A DNA stretch of 64,000 nucleotides from Collinsella sp. (GCA_029264355.1 JARIBW010000039.1:1-64000), one strand, 5' to 3'. Shown: positions 30,720 through 40,414, counted from the stretch's first letter. Notes: a model not told the origin generated them from the sequence alone. Made by a program: numbers and translations.

Positions 30720-30785
30720 TGGGGACAGGTACAAATTGCGCACAAATTGCGAGGTCATTTTTTGCGCAATTTGTACCTGTCCCCA
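30720..30785. repeat. Perfect 23-bp-arm palindromic element (GGGGACAGGTAC type)
   Basis: TGGGGACAGGTACAAATTGCGCA ... TGCGCAATTTGTACCTGTCCCCA. Confidence 0.9.
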
Positions 30786-30812
30786 AATGCGTACCCCCAG
30801 GCGGGGACGTTT

Positions 30813-31373
30813 CTAGAGGACGATGTGGCGGAAGGCCTCGTCGATGGGCAGCCCGCTCTCGTAGACACCGCAGCTGTTCGACCCGTCCTTGGGAATCGAC
30901 ACGCTACCGGGGTTGAACAGCCACAGGCCCGGATGACCTGCACTTTCCTCGTTCACCTTTATGTGCGTATGACCGAACAGCAGCGCCGAACCCGCAAGGA
31001 GCTGCGGAACGCGGTCCACGCTGTTGTGCTTGCCCGCGCCAAAGACATGCCCGTGGGTGCAGAACAGCTCGCGGCCGGCGCCGTCCAAAACCATGGCGCT
31101 GTCGGACATGCAGGGGAAGGCGAGCACCATCTGGTCGACCTCGGCATCGCAATTGCCGCGCACGGCGATGAGACGCCCGGTCGCGGCCAGGCCGTTCAGC
31201 AGCTCGATCACGCGCTTGGGGGCGTAATCGCGCGGAAGGTCGTTGCGCGGACCGTGGTAGAGCAGGTCGCCCAAGAGCAGCACGCGATCGGGCTGTTCGC
31301 GCTCGATGGCCTCCATCAGGCGCTCGGCCCAGTACGCCGATCCGTGGATGTCGGAGGCGATGACGTATTTCAT
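30813..31373 (-). CDS. yfcE: YfcE-type phosphodiesterase
   Basis: 'MKYVIASDIHGSAYWAERLMEAIEREQPDRVLLLGDLLYHGPRNDLP...FGHTHI...NPGSVSIPK'. Confidence 0.92.
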   Translation of the reverse strand: MKYVIASDIHGSAYWAERLMEAIEREQPDRVLLLGDLLYHGPRNDLPRDYAPKRVIELLNGLAATGRLIAVRGNCDAEVDQMVLAFPCMSDSAMVLDGAGRELFCTHGHVFGAGKHNSVDRVPQLLAGSALLFGHTHIKVNEESAGHPGLWLFNPGSVSIPKDGSNSCGVYESGLPIDEAFRHIVL

Positions 31374-31510
31374 GCTAGATCCTCTCCGCACGGCCGCACG
31401 CCGTGCCGATGCCCGCTATCCGAACGGTCGTCCCGCCCGCGCCGCAAACGGCCCGGGAGACGCCCGCGCGATCTGCGCGCGTCATCCGCGACGCGCGCAG
31501 ACCAGGTCTA

Positions 31511-31870
31511 TCACAAAAGCGCCTCCGCCCAGGCATCCTCCTTGAATCCCGTCAAAACGGCGTCGTCCGAGACGATCAAGGGGCGCTTGACCAGCATGCC
31601 ATCGGTGGCGAGCAGCTCATAGGCCTCCTCGTCCGTCATGCCGGCGTCGAGCTTGGCCTTGATGCCGAGCTCACGGTACTTCATGCCGCTCGTGTTGAAG
31701 AAGCGGCGCAACGGCAGGCCGGAGCGGCCATGCCATTCCGCCAGCTCCGCCGCCGTGGGATTATCCTCGACGATATGGCGATCGATGTACTCGATACCGT
31801 GCCCATCCAGCCATTTCTTAGCCTTTTTGCAGGTAGTGCACTTGGGATATTCGATAAACAGGACGGCCAT
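31511..31870 (-). CDS. ArsC/Spx family protein
   Basis: 'MAVLFIEYPKCTTCKKAKKWLDGHGIEYIDRHIVEDNPTAAEL'. Confidence 0.9.
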   Translation of the reverse strand: MAVLFIEYPKCTTCKKAKKWLDGHGIEYIDRHIVEDNPTAAELAEWHGRSGLPLRRFFNTSGMKYRELGIKAKLDAGMTDEEAYELLATDGMLVKRPLIVSDDAVLTGFKEDAWAEALL

Positions 31871-31936
31871 GGGGGCTCTCCTCTCCGATTGGGTGCCAAA
31901 CTTCTAACAGCGTACCCAACCCGTATAATGGCAAGC

Positions 31937-32497
31937 ATGAGAAACTCAGCCGACATATCCGATAACGGCCGGCAGGCGGCATCCGTCGCGCCGACCTCGC
32001 CCGGACGGCGCGCCGCGCTCTACGGGGTGCTCACCGCCGCCGCGCTCGTATGCGGCTACCTCGAACTGCTCATCCCCCTGCCCGTCACCGTGCCCGGCGT
32101 GAAACTCGGCCTGGCCAACGTGGTGATCCTCATGGCGATCGAACGCCTGGGCGCAAGGGCGGGCCTCTTCCTCATGCTCATCAAGGTCATCGCCTCGACG
32201 CTGCTCTTCGCAAACTTGCAGATGCTCGTCTTCTCCCTGGCGGGCGGGGCGCTGTCCTGGGCCGTCATGGCGCTCGCCACGCGCAGCGGGGCCTTTTCCA
32301 CCGTCGCCACCTCAGTGCTCGGCGGACTCGCCCACAATGCCGGACAGCTCGCAGCCGTTGCCGCGCTGCTCTCCGCGCGCGTCGCGCTCGTGAACATGCC
32401 CGTGCTCGCCGTGTCGGGCGTGCTGTGCGGGGCCGCCGTGGGCGTTGCCGCCCGACTCGTCCTACGCGCACTGCCCCAGGAGGCATTCCATGGCTAG
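31937..32497 (+). CDS. Gx transporter family membrane protein
   Basis: 'LIPLPVTVPGVKLGLANVVILMAIERLGARAGLFLMLIKVIASTLLF'; overlaps apbE. Confidence 0.8.
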   Translation: MRNSADISDNGRQAASVAPTSPGRRAALYGVLTAAALVCGYLELLIPLPVTVPGVKLGLANVVILMAIERLGARAGLFLMLIKVIASTLLFANLQMLVFSLAGGALSWAVMALATRSGAFSTVATSVLGGLAHNAGQLAAVAALLSARVALVNMPVLAVSGVLCGAAVGVAARLVLRALPQEAFHG

Positions 32498-33527
32498 GAC
32501 GGGAGGCCCGATGCTCTCGCGCCGAAGCCTCATATGCGGGGCCGCCTGCTCGGCCCTCGCGCCGATGCTTCACGGATGCGCGCGGCCAGACGCCCCCGCG
32601 AAGGCGAAGCCCGTCACCGGATCGACCTTCGCCTTCGACACCTATTGCACGTTCGGCGTCTACGGAGACGACGCCGCGCCGGCGCGCCTAGCCGACGCGT
32701 GCTCCCACTTCGACTCCCTCTTCGACCTCTACGACGAAACCTCCGATATCGCCCGCATCAACGCGGCGGGCGGCGCGCCCGTTCGCGTGCACGCCGACAC
32801 CGTCGACCTCTTACTCGCCGCGAAAGCGTATTGCGAGCGGGCGGACGGCCTGTTCGACGTCACGATCGGCGCGGTCTCGACGCTTTGGGATTTCGCCGAG
32901 GGCGTGCGCCCGAGCCCCGAGGCGATCGCAGGGGCCCTGCCCCACGTGGATTGGCGCTGCATCGAGATGGACGAGGAGGTGCTCACCGTGCGTCTGACCG
33001 ACCCGCAGGCCAAGCTCGACCTGGGCGGAATCGCCAAGGGATACGTGGCAGACCGCCTGTGCGAGATGCTGCGCACCCAGACGAACGCCACCGGCGCCGT
33101 GCTCTCGCTCGGCGGGAACATCGCGCTGTTCGGGGAGAAACCGAACGGAGAGCCCTGGGAAACCGGCATACGCGACCCCAACGACCCGAGCGGCGACGGC
33201 GTGTGGGGCACCGCGCGCATCCGAGGAGGGTCGCTGGTGACGAGCGGCCTGTACGAGCGCGTGTTCGAGCGAGACGGCGTCACGTACTGGCACATCCTCG
33301 ACCCGCGCACCGGCGAGCCCGTCCAAACCGATGTGGCGAGCGTCACGGTGCTCAGCCCGTCCTCGACCGCGGCGGACGCGCTCTCGACCACGCTCTTCGT
33401 GGCCAATAGCCGCCGAGGCGTCGAAATCGCCGACGCGCTCGAGGGCACGGCCGCCTACTTCATCCTGAGAGACGGCCGGACCGTCGAGTCCGCCCGTTGG
33501 CAGGAGCTCGCGAACTTCTCGTCCTGA
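32490..33527 (+). CDS. apbE: FAD:protein FMN transferase ApbE
   Basis: Twin-Arg/Cys N-terminus 'LSRRSLICGAACSALAPMLHGC'; 'LDLGGIAKGYVADRL', 'YWHILDPRTGEPV'. Confidence 0.92.
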   Translation: MARTGGPMLSRRSLICGAACSALAPMLHGCARPDAPAKAKPVTGSTFAFDTYCTFGVYGDDAAPARLADACSHFDSLFDLYDETSDIARINAAGGAPVRVHADTVDLLLAAKAYCERADGLFDVTIGAVSTLWDFAEGVRPSPEAIAGALPHVDWRCIEMDEEVLTVRLTDPQAKLDLGGIAKGYVADRLCEMLRTQTNATGAVLSLGGNIALFGEKPNGEPWETGIRDPNDPSGDGVWGTARIRGGSLVTSGLYERVFERDGVTYWHILDPRTGEPVQTDVASVTVLSPSSTAADALSTTLFVANSRRGVEIADALEGTAAYFILRDGRTVESARWQELANFSS

Positions 33528-33537
33528 TCAATTGGGG

Positions 33538-33596
33538 GATCAATTGGGGACAGGCACCAAACCGATCGATCAATTGGTACCTGTCCCCAATTGATC
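33538..33596. repeat. 23-bp-arm inverted repeat (GGGGACAGG type), one mismatch
   Basis: GATCAATTGGGGACAGGCACCAA ... TTGGTACCTGTCCCCAATTGATC. Confidence 0.9.
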
Positions 33597-33608
33597 GAAA
33601 CCGGCGCG

Positions 33609-34559
33609 CTAGAATTCGCCGACCATGCGGACCTCAGGCTCGAGGTCGACGCCGAACTGGGACTTCACCTCGCCCTGCACGTGCTCGATGAGGCCGAGCA
33701 CGTCCCTCGCACTCGCGCGTCCCGTGTTGACCACGAACCCGCAATGCTTCTCGCTCACCTGCGCATCGCCCACGCGCGCACCGCGCAAGCCCGCGTCCAT
33801 AATGAGCTTGCCGGCGAAATACCCCTCGGGGCGCTTGAACGTGGAACCCGCGCTCGCCATCTCGAGCGGCTGCTTCTCCTCGCGGCGGCGCCGATAGTCA
33901 TCCATGGCGGCGCGAATCATGCCCTCGGATGCGGGCGAGAGCTTGAACGTGGCGGAGATCACGATGAGCCCGTCATCGTGCACGCGACTCTTGCGATAGC
34001 CGAGGCCGAGGTCGCGCGCCTCAAGCGTGACGACGGACCCGCGGTTTCCGTGCCTGCTCGGAACGTACACGCGCACGGACTCGAGCACCTCGCCCGTCGT
34101 GCCGCCGTAGGCCCCGGCGTTCATGAAGCAGGCGCCGCCCACCGTGGCGGGGATGCCCCACAGCGGCTCCATGCCGGAAAGGCCATGGTCCGCGGCGGCA
34201 AGGGCCACGTCGCGCAGCAGCGCCCCGGCCTCCGCCGTCACACGCCAATGCGATGCGTCCACCTCGATGCCGGCGAAGTTGTCGCGCAGCAACACGACGA
34301 CACCGCGGATGCCGCGGTCGCCCACCAGCAGGTCCGAGCCGTTGCCCACGATCGTCACGGGCACGCCGCCCGCGTAACAGACGTCCAGCACGCGCACGAG
34401 GGCGTCCGCCGTGCGCGGTGCCACCAGCACATCGGCCGGTCCGCCGATCTTGAACGTGGTGTGCTCGCGCATGGGCTCGGTCATGAGGACGTTGTCCTCG
34501 CCCGCCACCTGCGCCAGCACGCACAGCATCTCCTCGCTCACATACTCATGCTCGTGCAT
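33609..34559 (-). CDS. murB: UDP-N-acetylenolpyruvoylglucosamine reductase MurB
   Basis: 'HTTFKIGGPADVLVAP', 'GIPATVGGACFMNAGAYGG', 'GSTFKRPEGYFAGKLI'. Confidence 0.95.
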   Translation of the reverse strand: MHEHEYVSEEMLCVLAQVAGEDNVLMTEPMREHTTFKIGGPADVLVAPRTADALVRVLDVCYAGGVPVTIVGNGSDLLVGDRGIRGVVVLLRDNFAGIEVDASHWRVTAEAGALLRDVALAAADHGLSGMEPLWGIPATVGGACFMNAGAYGGTTGEVLESVRVYVPSRHGNRGSVVTLEARDLGLGYRKSRVHDDGLIVISATFKLSPASEGMIRAAMDDYRRRREEKQPLEMASAGSTFKRPEGYFAGKLIMDAGLRGARVGDAQVSEKHCGFVVNTGRASARDVLGLIEHVQGEVKSQFGVDLEPEVRMVGEF

Positions 34560-34692
34560 CGGGATACCTCCCCCGTGTAGAAAACAAGTCTGGCCCCACT
34601 ATACCCAACCCACCGCACTCCCCACCACCCCCATCCGCTCGCCAATGGCCCCCGGGCGTTGCGCTCCTCGGAAGGCCGCGTTATAGTCGTTT

Positions 34693-34833
34693 ATGTTTCA
34701 GGGCGGGGTGCAATTCCCCACCGGCGGTAAATGCGCGGCAAGACCCCTTGCTCGGCGCATGAGCCCGCGAGCCGCGAAGCGCGGCCGACCCGGTGCGATC
34801 CCGGGGCCGACGGTACAGTCCGGATGAAAGAAA
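34693..34833 (+). ncRNA. FMN riboswitch (RFN element)
   Basis: tcagggcggggtgcaattccccaccggcggtaa...gcccgcgagc...gaccCGGTGcgatcccggggccgacggtacagtccggatgaaagaa. Confidence 0.93.
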
Positions 34834-34846
34834 CGGAAGGTTTTCC

Positions 34847-35386
34847 ATGAACAACACCATCGACACCCGCAAGATCGCCCTCGCGGCGCTCTTCACCGCA
34901 GCCTCGCTCATCCTGAGCCTGGTGCAGATCCCCATCTTCCCCATCGCCCCGTGGCTCATGTATGACCCGTCGGGCATCGTCTGCCTCATCGCCGCGCTCG
35001 CCTTCGGGCCCAAGCTCGGCGCGGCCGTCGCGATCATCTCTTGGCTGCCCCGCGTCTTCCTCGATCCGTTCGGCGCGCCCATGGGCATGCTCTCCACCTG
35101 CGCGTTCATCATTCCCGCAGCCGTCATCTACTCCAAGGGCGGGCGCTCCCGCAAGGCGTCCGTCGCCGGCATGCTCGTCGGGTCGGCGCTCTCCATCGCC
35201 GTCTCGTGCGCCATGAACCTCGTGGTCACGCCCTTGTACACCGCCATCGCCGTCGAAGACGTCGCCGCCATGATCATCCCCGTGCTGCTTCCCTTCAACA
35301 CGCTGAAGATGGCCATCAACGTCACGGCCGGCCAGGCGCTCCTCGCCCCGTGCATGAACGTCCTCAAGGCCCGCAAGGGCGCGTGA
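34847..35386 (+). CDS. ribU: Riboflavin ECF transporter S component RibU
   Basis: 'KIALAALFTAASLILSLVQIPIFPIAPWLMYDPSGIVCLIAALAFGP' directly downstream of FMN riboswitch. Confidence 0.93.
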   Translation: MNNTIDTRKIALAALFTAASLILSLVQIPIFPIAPWLMYDPSGIVCLIAALAFGPKLGAAVAIISWLPRVFLDPFGAPMGMLSTCAFIIPAAVIYSKGGRSRKASVAGMLVGSALSIAVSCAMNLVVTPLYTAIAVEDVAAMIIPVLLPFNTLKMAINVTAGQALLAPCMNVLKARKGA

Positions 35387-37044
35387 CGGTGACCGAGGTG
35401 AGTGAGACGGCCGAGCCCGCAACCCCATCCACACGACCCGCGGGCTGTGACCGGCCCGCGGGTCCCCACATCGAGCTGCGTGGCGTCCGCGTCTCATACC
35501 CCAACGCCCCCAGCGAGGCGATCGGCGGCATCGACCTCGAGATCCCCGCGGGGCAATACGTATGCATTCTGGGCGGCAACGGGTCGGGCAAATCGACCTT
35601 GCTGCAGCTCATCAACGCGCTGACGCTCCCGAGCGACGGCGAGGTGCGCGTGTTCGGCATGGACACCTCCGATAGAGGCGCAGCTCTCGCGATCAGGAGC
35701 CGGTGCGCGAGCGTGTTCCAGCATCCCGAGGACCAGATGGTGACGAGCATCGTCGCCGACGACGTCGCGTTCGGCCCCGAGAACCTCTGCGTCCCCCAAC
35801 CCGAGATCGCGAGCCGGGTCGACGCCTCGCTCGAGGCCGTCGACATGCTCGACCGCTCCCAAAGCGACCCCGCCGACCTGTCCGGCGGCCAGACCCAGCG
35901 CGTCGCCATCGCCGGCGCGCTCGCCATGGAGCCGGAGATCCTACTGCTCGACGAGCCCTGCGCCATGCTCGACACCCAGGGCCGCTCCGACATCCGTGCC
36001 GTCGTGGACGCCCTTCGCACGCGCGGCATCACCATCGTGCACGTGACGCATTTCATGGACGACGCCCTGGATGCCGACCGCGTGCTCGTCCTGGAGCGGG
36101 GCCGCATCGCGTTCGACGGAACCGCCGCGGAGGTGTTTTCCGACGTCGGCCTCGTACGGGCCCTCGGACTCGAAGCCCCTCGCAAGCCCGAGGAGATCTT
36201 GAGGGTCGCCGCCGATCGCACGGTTTCACGCGCACCCGGAAACCCGCGCGTCACATTTGACCGCGTCTCGTTTTCCTACGCCGCCGCGCGCAACCCGCGC
36301 AGGCGCCGGGGGCTCTTCGGAGGGCGCAACCGCGGCAAGGACGCCTCTGCCGCACCGCTCGCCCTCGAAGAGCTCTCCTTCCAGGCATTTCCCGGCACGC
36401 TCACCGCGCTCGTCGGCCAGACGGGCTCGGGCAAATCGACCACCGCCGAGCTCGCATGCGCACTCAAGCTGCCCCTTTCCGGAGCCATCCGCATCTGCGG
36501 CGTCGACACCGCGGACCTGGATCGCCGAGCGGACATCCGCCGCCACGTCGGGTATGTCTCCCAACTGCCCGAGCGGCAGCTGTTCGCCGAGACCGTCTTC
36601 GACGACGTCGCCTTCGGCCCCCGTAATATGCGCATGCCCGAAGACGAGGTGCGCTCGCGCGTGTGCGAGGCGCTCTCCTCGGTCAACCTCGCCCCGACCG
36701 ATGAACTGCTCTCACGCTCCCCGTTCTCACTGTCGGGCGGCCAGCAGCGCGGCGTCGCGCTCGCCGGGGTGCTGGCCATGCGCCAAGATGTCCTCGTGCT
36801 CGACGAGCCCATGGCCGGCCTCGACCCCGAGGGCCGGCGGCACGTGCGAGACCTGCTGCGGGCCCTCAAACGTGCGGGGACCACGCTCATCATGGTCACC
36901 CACGACATGGAGGACGTCGCCGAACTCGCCGACCGCGTGATCGTCCTCGAGCGCGGACGCGCCCTCATGTCGGGCTCTCCCGCGGAGGTCCTCCCCGCGT
37001 TGCTCGTCTCCGAGGAGGTGGGCGTCCATGGCGATTCGCGCTAG
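35383..37044 (+). CDS. ECF transporter ATPase with two fused ABC domains (EcfA-EcfA')
   Basis: Two Walker A motifs ('GGNGSGKSTLLQL', 'GQTGSGKSTTAEL') and two signature motifs ('LSGGQTQRVAIAGAL', 'LSGGQQRGVALAGVL'); GTG start overlapping ribU stop. Confidence 0.92.
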   Translation: MTVTEVSETAEPATPSTRPAGCDRPAGPHIELRGVRVSYPNAPSEAIGGIDLEIPAGQYVCILGGNGSGKSTLLQLINALTLPSDGEVRVFGMDTSDRGAALAIRSRCASVFQHPEDQMVTSIVADDVAFGPENLCVPQPEIASRVDASLEAVDMLDRSQSDPADLSGGQTQRVAIAGALAMEPEILLLDEPCAMLDTQGRSDIRAVVDALRTRGITIVHVTHFMDDALDADRVLVLERGRIAFDGTAAEVFSDVGLVRALGLEAPRKPEEILRVAADRTVSRAPGNPRVTFDRVSFSYAAARNPRRRRGLFGGRNRGKDASAAPLALEELSFQAFPGTLTALVGQTGSGKSTTAELACALKLPLSGAIRICGVDTADLDRRADIRRHVGYVSQLPERQLFAETVFDDVAFGPRNMRMPEDEVRSRVCEALSSVNLAPTDELLSRSPFSLSGGQQRGVALAGVLAMRQDVLVLDEPMAGLDPEGRRHVRDLLRALKRAGTTLIMVTHDMEDVAELADRVIVLERGRALMSGSPAEVLPALLVSEEVGVHGDSR

Positions 37045-37828
37045 CATCGGCCAGTATTACTCGGTCGACTCCCCCATCCACCGCCTGGACCCGCGCGTCA
37101 AGCTCGTGGGCACGCTCGCCTTCATGGTGAGCTGCCTCTTCGTCGACTCCCCAGCCACGTTGCTGCTGGCGGGTACCGCGGCCTTCACGGCCATCGCGCT
37201 GGCGCGCGTGCCGCTGCGTCGCTTGCTCTCCCAGATCAGGCCCGTCGCATTGTTCCTCGTCATCACCTCGGTCATCAACCTGTTCCTGGTGCAGACCGGC
37301 CCCGTCGCCCTCCAGCTGGGGCCCGTGACCATCCACGCAGATGGCGTGTCGGCCGCGGTCCTCTACACTGCGCGCTTCTTCTTGCTGCTCCTGGGCGGGT
37401 CGTTGCTCACCCTCACCACCATCCCGGTCGCCCTTGCCGACGCCGCCGAGAAGCTGCTCGCCCCGCTCGAGCGTATGGGCGTGCCCGTGCGCCAGGGCAC
37501 GCTCGTGCTCTCCATCGCGCTGCGCTTCGTGCCCACGCTTTCTCGGGAGGCGGAAAACATCGTCGCCGCCCAAACCGCCCGCGGGGCCGATCTTGAGAAC
37601 AAGGGCGCTTTGGCCTACGCGCGCGCCTGCGTGCCGCTCATCGTCCCCCTGTTCGCCAGCGCCCTGCGCCACGCCGACAACCTCGGCCGCGCGATGGACT
37701 CGCGCTGCTACACCGGCGGCGCTCGAACGCACTACCATGTGATGAGGCTCGACCCGCAACGCGACGGGGCCGCCTGCCTGGCGCTCGCCCTCTACCTGGC
37801 CGCCCTCGCGGCGCTTCGCATCGCGTAA
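37028..37828 (+). CDS. ecfT: ECF transporter T component EcfT
   Basis: 'DSPIHRLDPRVKLVGTLAFMV', 'AQTARGAD', 'ALRHADNLGRAMDSRCY'. Confidence 0.93.
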   Translation: MAIRASIGQYYSVDSPIHRLDPRVKLVGTLAFMVSCLFVDSPATLLLAGTAAFTAIALARVPLRRLLSQIRPVALFLVITSVINLFLVQTGPVALQLGPVTIHADGVSAAVLYTARFFLLLLGGSLLTLTTIPVALADAAEKLLAPLERMGVPVRQGTLVLSIALRFVPTLSREAENIVAAQTARGADLENKGALAYARACVPLIVPLFASALRHADNLGRAMDSRCYTGGARTHYHVMRLDPQRDGAACLALALYLAALAALRIA

Positions 37829-37955
37829 CCGCCCCGGACGACGTCCGGATGGTCCTTCATCAAATAGACGCGCAACGTCCATCTTTCGACGCCGCCCGTA
37901 GGGTATCCTTGGTCCACATATGTGACACCTCAACACACGCAAAATGGAGCTACCT

Positions 37956-39149
37956 ATGTCACACACCGCCAAGAGCACTCAGCGCACCCGTGGCGCCGTG
38001 ACTCACGTCCCCCCTTCGCTTTCTCGACGAGCATTGGTCGCATCCGCACTCGCCGCCGCGAGCTCGGCCGCGGTCTTCGGGCTCCCCGTCCGCGCGCACG
38101 CCGCGCGAGCCTCGCAGTCGACGCTCGACGCGCTCGCCAGCGCCGAGGACAAGCTCGCCGCCGTCGAAGCCGAGCTCAACCAGCTCGCCGCCGACTTCGA
38201 GGCCCTCAGCCACGAACAGGATCGAACGGTCTCCCAAATCGAGGAGGTCCAGTCCCAGCTCGATGAGACGCAGGCGCAAATCGACGAGAAGCAGGCGGAA
38301 CTCGAGGGCAAGCAGGATGTGCTGTCCCGCCGCATCGCCAGCAGCTACAAAGACGGCGGCACGAGCGTCCTGACGCTGCTCATGTCCTCCGAATCCTTCG
38401 ATGAGCTGCTCTCGAACGGGCGCTACATCGAAAAGATCAACGATGTCGACAAGCGTGTCATCGGTGAGATCCAGCAGATCCGCGCCGAGCTCGAGGAGCG
38501 TAAGTCGACGCTCGAGTCCCAAAAAACCGAACTCGAGGCCCTCAAGGAGCAGCAGGCCCGGCAGCTCTCCACGATGCAGGCCAAGCAGGCGGAGGTCCAA
38601 GAACTCGTCGACGGCCTCTCCGCCGACGTGAAGGACCTTATGGCCAAACGCGATGCCGAGTACCTCGCCGCCGTGGCCGAGGAGGAGCGCCAGCGCCAAG
38701 AGCAGGAGAGGCACCAGCATGGTTCCGGCGGATCGTACGTCCCCAGCACCGGCAATGTCACGGGACCGGCCAGGTCGCTCGAGCGCGTGCTCTCCGCATG
38801 CCACGCCGTCCCGAGCCCCGGCGGCGGCCTGTGCGCCATGTGGGTCTCGCAGGTGTTCTCCTCGGCCGGCTTCGGGTATGTTGGCGGCAATGCGAACGAC
38901 ATGTACAACCGCTACTGCACGAGTTCCGATCGAGGGGCCATCAAGCCCGGCATGATCATCGCCTCGCCCACACACCCGCACACCTCCGCCGGGCGCATCT
39001 ACGGCCATGTGGGTATCTACGTTGGGAACAACACGGTCATGGACAACGTCGGGTTCGTCCGGTCGATCGGGCTCGATGAGTGGATCTCCTATTACGGCGT
39101 CACCGTGAAGCCCCGCTGGGGATGGATCGGCGGCTGGGCGCTCGCCTAA
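37956..39149 (+). CDS. Secreted coiled-coil peptidoglycan hydrolase (PcsB-like N-terminus, NlpC/P60/CHAP-like C-terminus)
   Basis: Signal peptide; long coiled coil; 'GLCAMWVSQVFSSAGFGYVGGNANDMYNRYC...GHVGIYVGNNTVMDN'. Confidence 0.82.
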   Translation: MSHTAKSTQRTRGAVTHVPPSLSRRALVASALAAASSAAVFGLPVRAHAARASQSTLDALASAEDKLAAVEAELNQLAADFEALSHEQDRTVSQIEEVQSQLDETQAQIDEKQAELEGKQDVLSRRIASSYKDGGTSVLTLLMSSESFDELLSNGRYIEKINDVDKRVIGEIQQIRAELEERKSTLESQKTELEALKEQQARQLSTMQAKQAEVQELVDGLSADVKDLMAKRDAEYLAAVAEEERQRQEQERHQHGSGGSYVPSTGNVTGPARSLERVLSACHAVPSPGGGLCAMWVSQVFSSAGFGYVGGNANDMYNRYCTSSDRGAIKPGMIIASPTHPHTSAGRIYGHVGIYVGNNTVMDNVGFVRSIGLDEWISYYGVTVKPRWGWIGGWALA

Positions 39150-39223
39150 ACCACGCCGCATGCCGCAGGAGGTGCTGCGCGGGGCGAACTGGGCCCGGCT
39201 GGGCGCTCGCCTAAACCACGCCG
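39131..39223. repeat. 28-bp direct repeat duplicating the 3' end/stop of the hydrolase gene (65-bp spacing)
   Basis: cggctgggcgctcgcctaaaccacgccg at 39131-39158 and 39196-39223. Confidence 0.9.
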
Positions 39224-39274
39224 TATACCGCAGCGCTATACTTATGTCGCATCTTCACTGAAAGGAGCAATCGC

Positions 39275-40330
39275 ATGACTCAAACCCTCGACGCGCAGAG
39301 CACCTGCGTCCTCGTCACCGGCGGCGCCGGGTTCATCGGATCCCACACCGTCGTGGAGCTGCTTCAGCGCGGCTACCAAGTGGTTATCGTCGACGACCTC
39401 TCCAACGCCTCCGCCAAGGTGGAGGATCGCATCAAGACCATCGTCGGCCCCGAGGCGGCCGCGAACCTCACCCTCTACATCGCCGATGTAAACGACCGCG
39501 AGGCGCTCACCCGCGTCTTCGACGCGCACCACATCGACCGCGTGATCCATTTCGCCGGCTACAAGGCCGTGGGCGAGTCCGTGGTCAAGCCCGTCGAGTA
39601 CTACAGCAACAACATCGGCAACACGCTCACGCTCGTCGACGTCATGCGCGAGCACGGCTGCAAGTCGATCATCTTCTCCAGCTCCGCCACCGTCTACGGC
39701 GACCCGGACAGCCTGCCGCTGACCGAGGAGAGCCCCAAGAAGCCGGCCACCAACCCCTACGGCTGGACCAAGTGGATGATCGAGCAGATGCTCACCGACC
39801 TCCACACCGCGGACCCCGAGTGGAACGTCGTGCTGCTGCGCTACTTCAACCCCATCGGAGCCCATGCCAGCGGCCTCATGGGCGAGGACCCCAAGGGCAT
39901 CCCGAACAACCTGCTGCCCTACGTCGCGCAGACCGCCATCGGCAAGCGCGAGGCCGTCCACGTCTTCGGCGACGACTACCCCACCCCGGACGGCACCGGC
40001 GTCCGCGACTACATCCACGTCTGCGACCTGGCCTCCGGCCACGCCGCCGCGCTCGCCTGGATGAACGGCCGCGAGGGCGTCGAGGTGTTCAACCTGGGCA
40101 CCGGCCGCGGCACCTCCGTGCTCGAGATCATCCGCGCCTTCGGCGAGGCCTGCGGACGCGAGGTTCCCTACGTCATCGACCCGCGCCGCGCCGGCGACGT
40201 GGCCGAGAACTACGCCGATTGCTCCAAGGCCCGCGACCTCATGGGCTGGGAGGCCCAGTACGACATCGACGACATGTGCCGCGATGCCTGGAACTGGCAG
40301 TCCCACAACCCCAACGGCTACGAGGGATAG
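39275..40330 (+). CDS. galE: UDP-glucose 4-epimerase GalE
   Basis: 'VLVTGGAGFIGSHTVVELLQRGYQVVIVDDLSNA', 'SSSATVYGDP', 'NPYGWTKWMIEQML'. Confidence 0.96.
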   Translation: MTQTLDAQSTCVLVTGGAGFIGSHTVVELLQRGYQVVIVDDLSNASAKVEDRIKTIVGPEAAANLTLYIADVNDREALTRVFDAHHIDRVIHFAGYKAVGESVVKPVEYYSNNIGNTLTLVDVMREHGCKSIIFSSSATVYGDPDSLPLTEESPKKPATNPYGWTKWMIEQMLTDLHTADPEWNVVLLRYFNPIGAHASGLMGEDPKGIPNNLLPYVAQTAIGKREAVHVFGDDYPTPDGTGVRDYIHVCDLASGHAAALAWMNGREGVEVFNLGTGRGTSVLEIIRAFGEACGREVPYVIDPRRAGDVAENYADCSKARDLMGWEAQYDIDDMCRDAWNWQSHNPNGYEG

Positions 40331-40414
40331 CGGACATTCAAGGTGCGACGCCCCGTACCGCCCCGGCAATGCACGGGCGGATGCAGCGTCGCGCGCAACC
40401 ACAGGAATCCCGTG

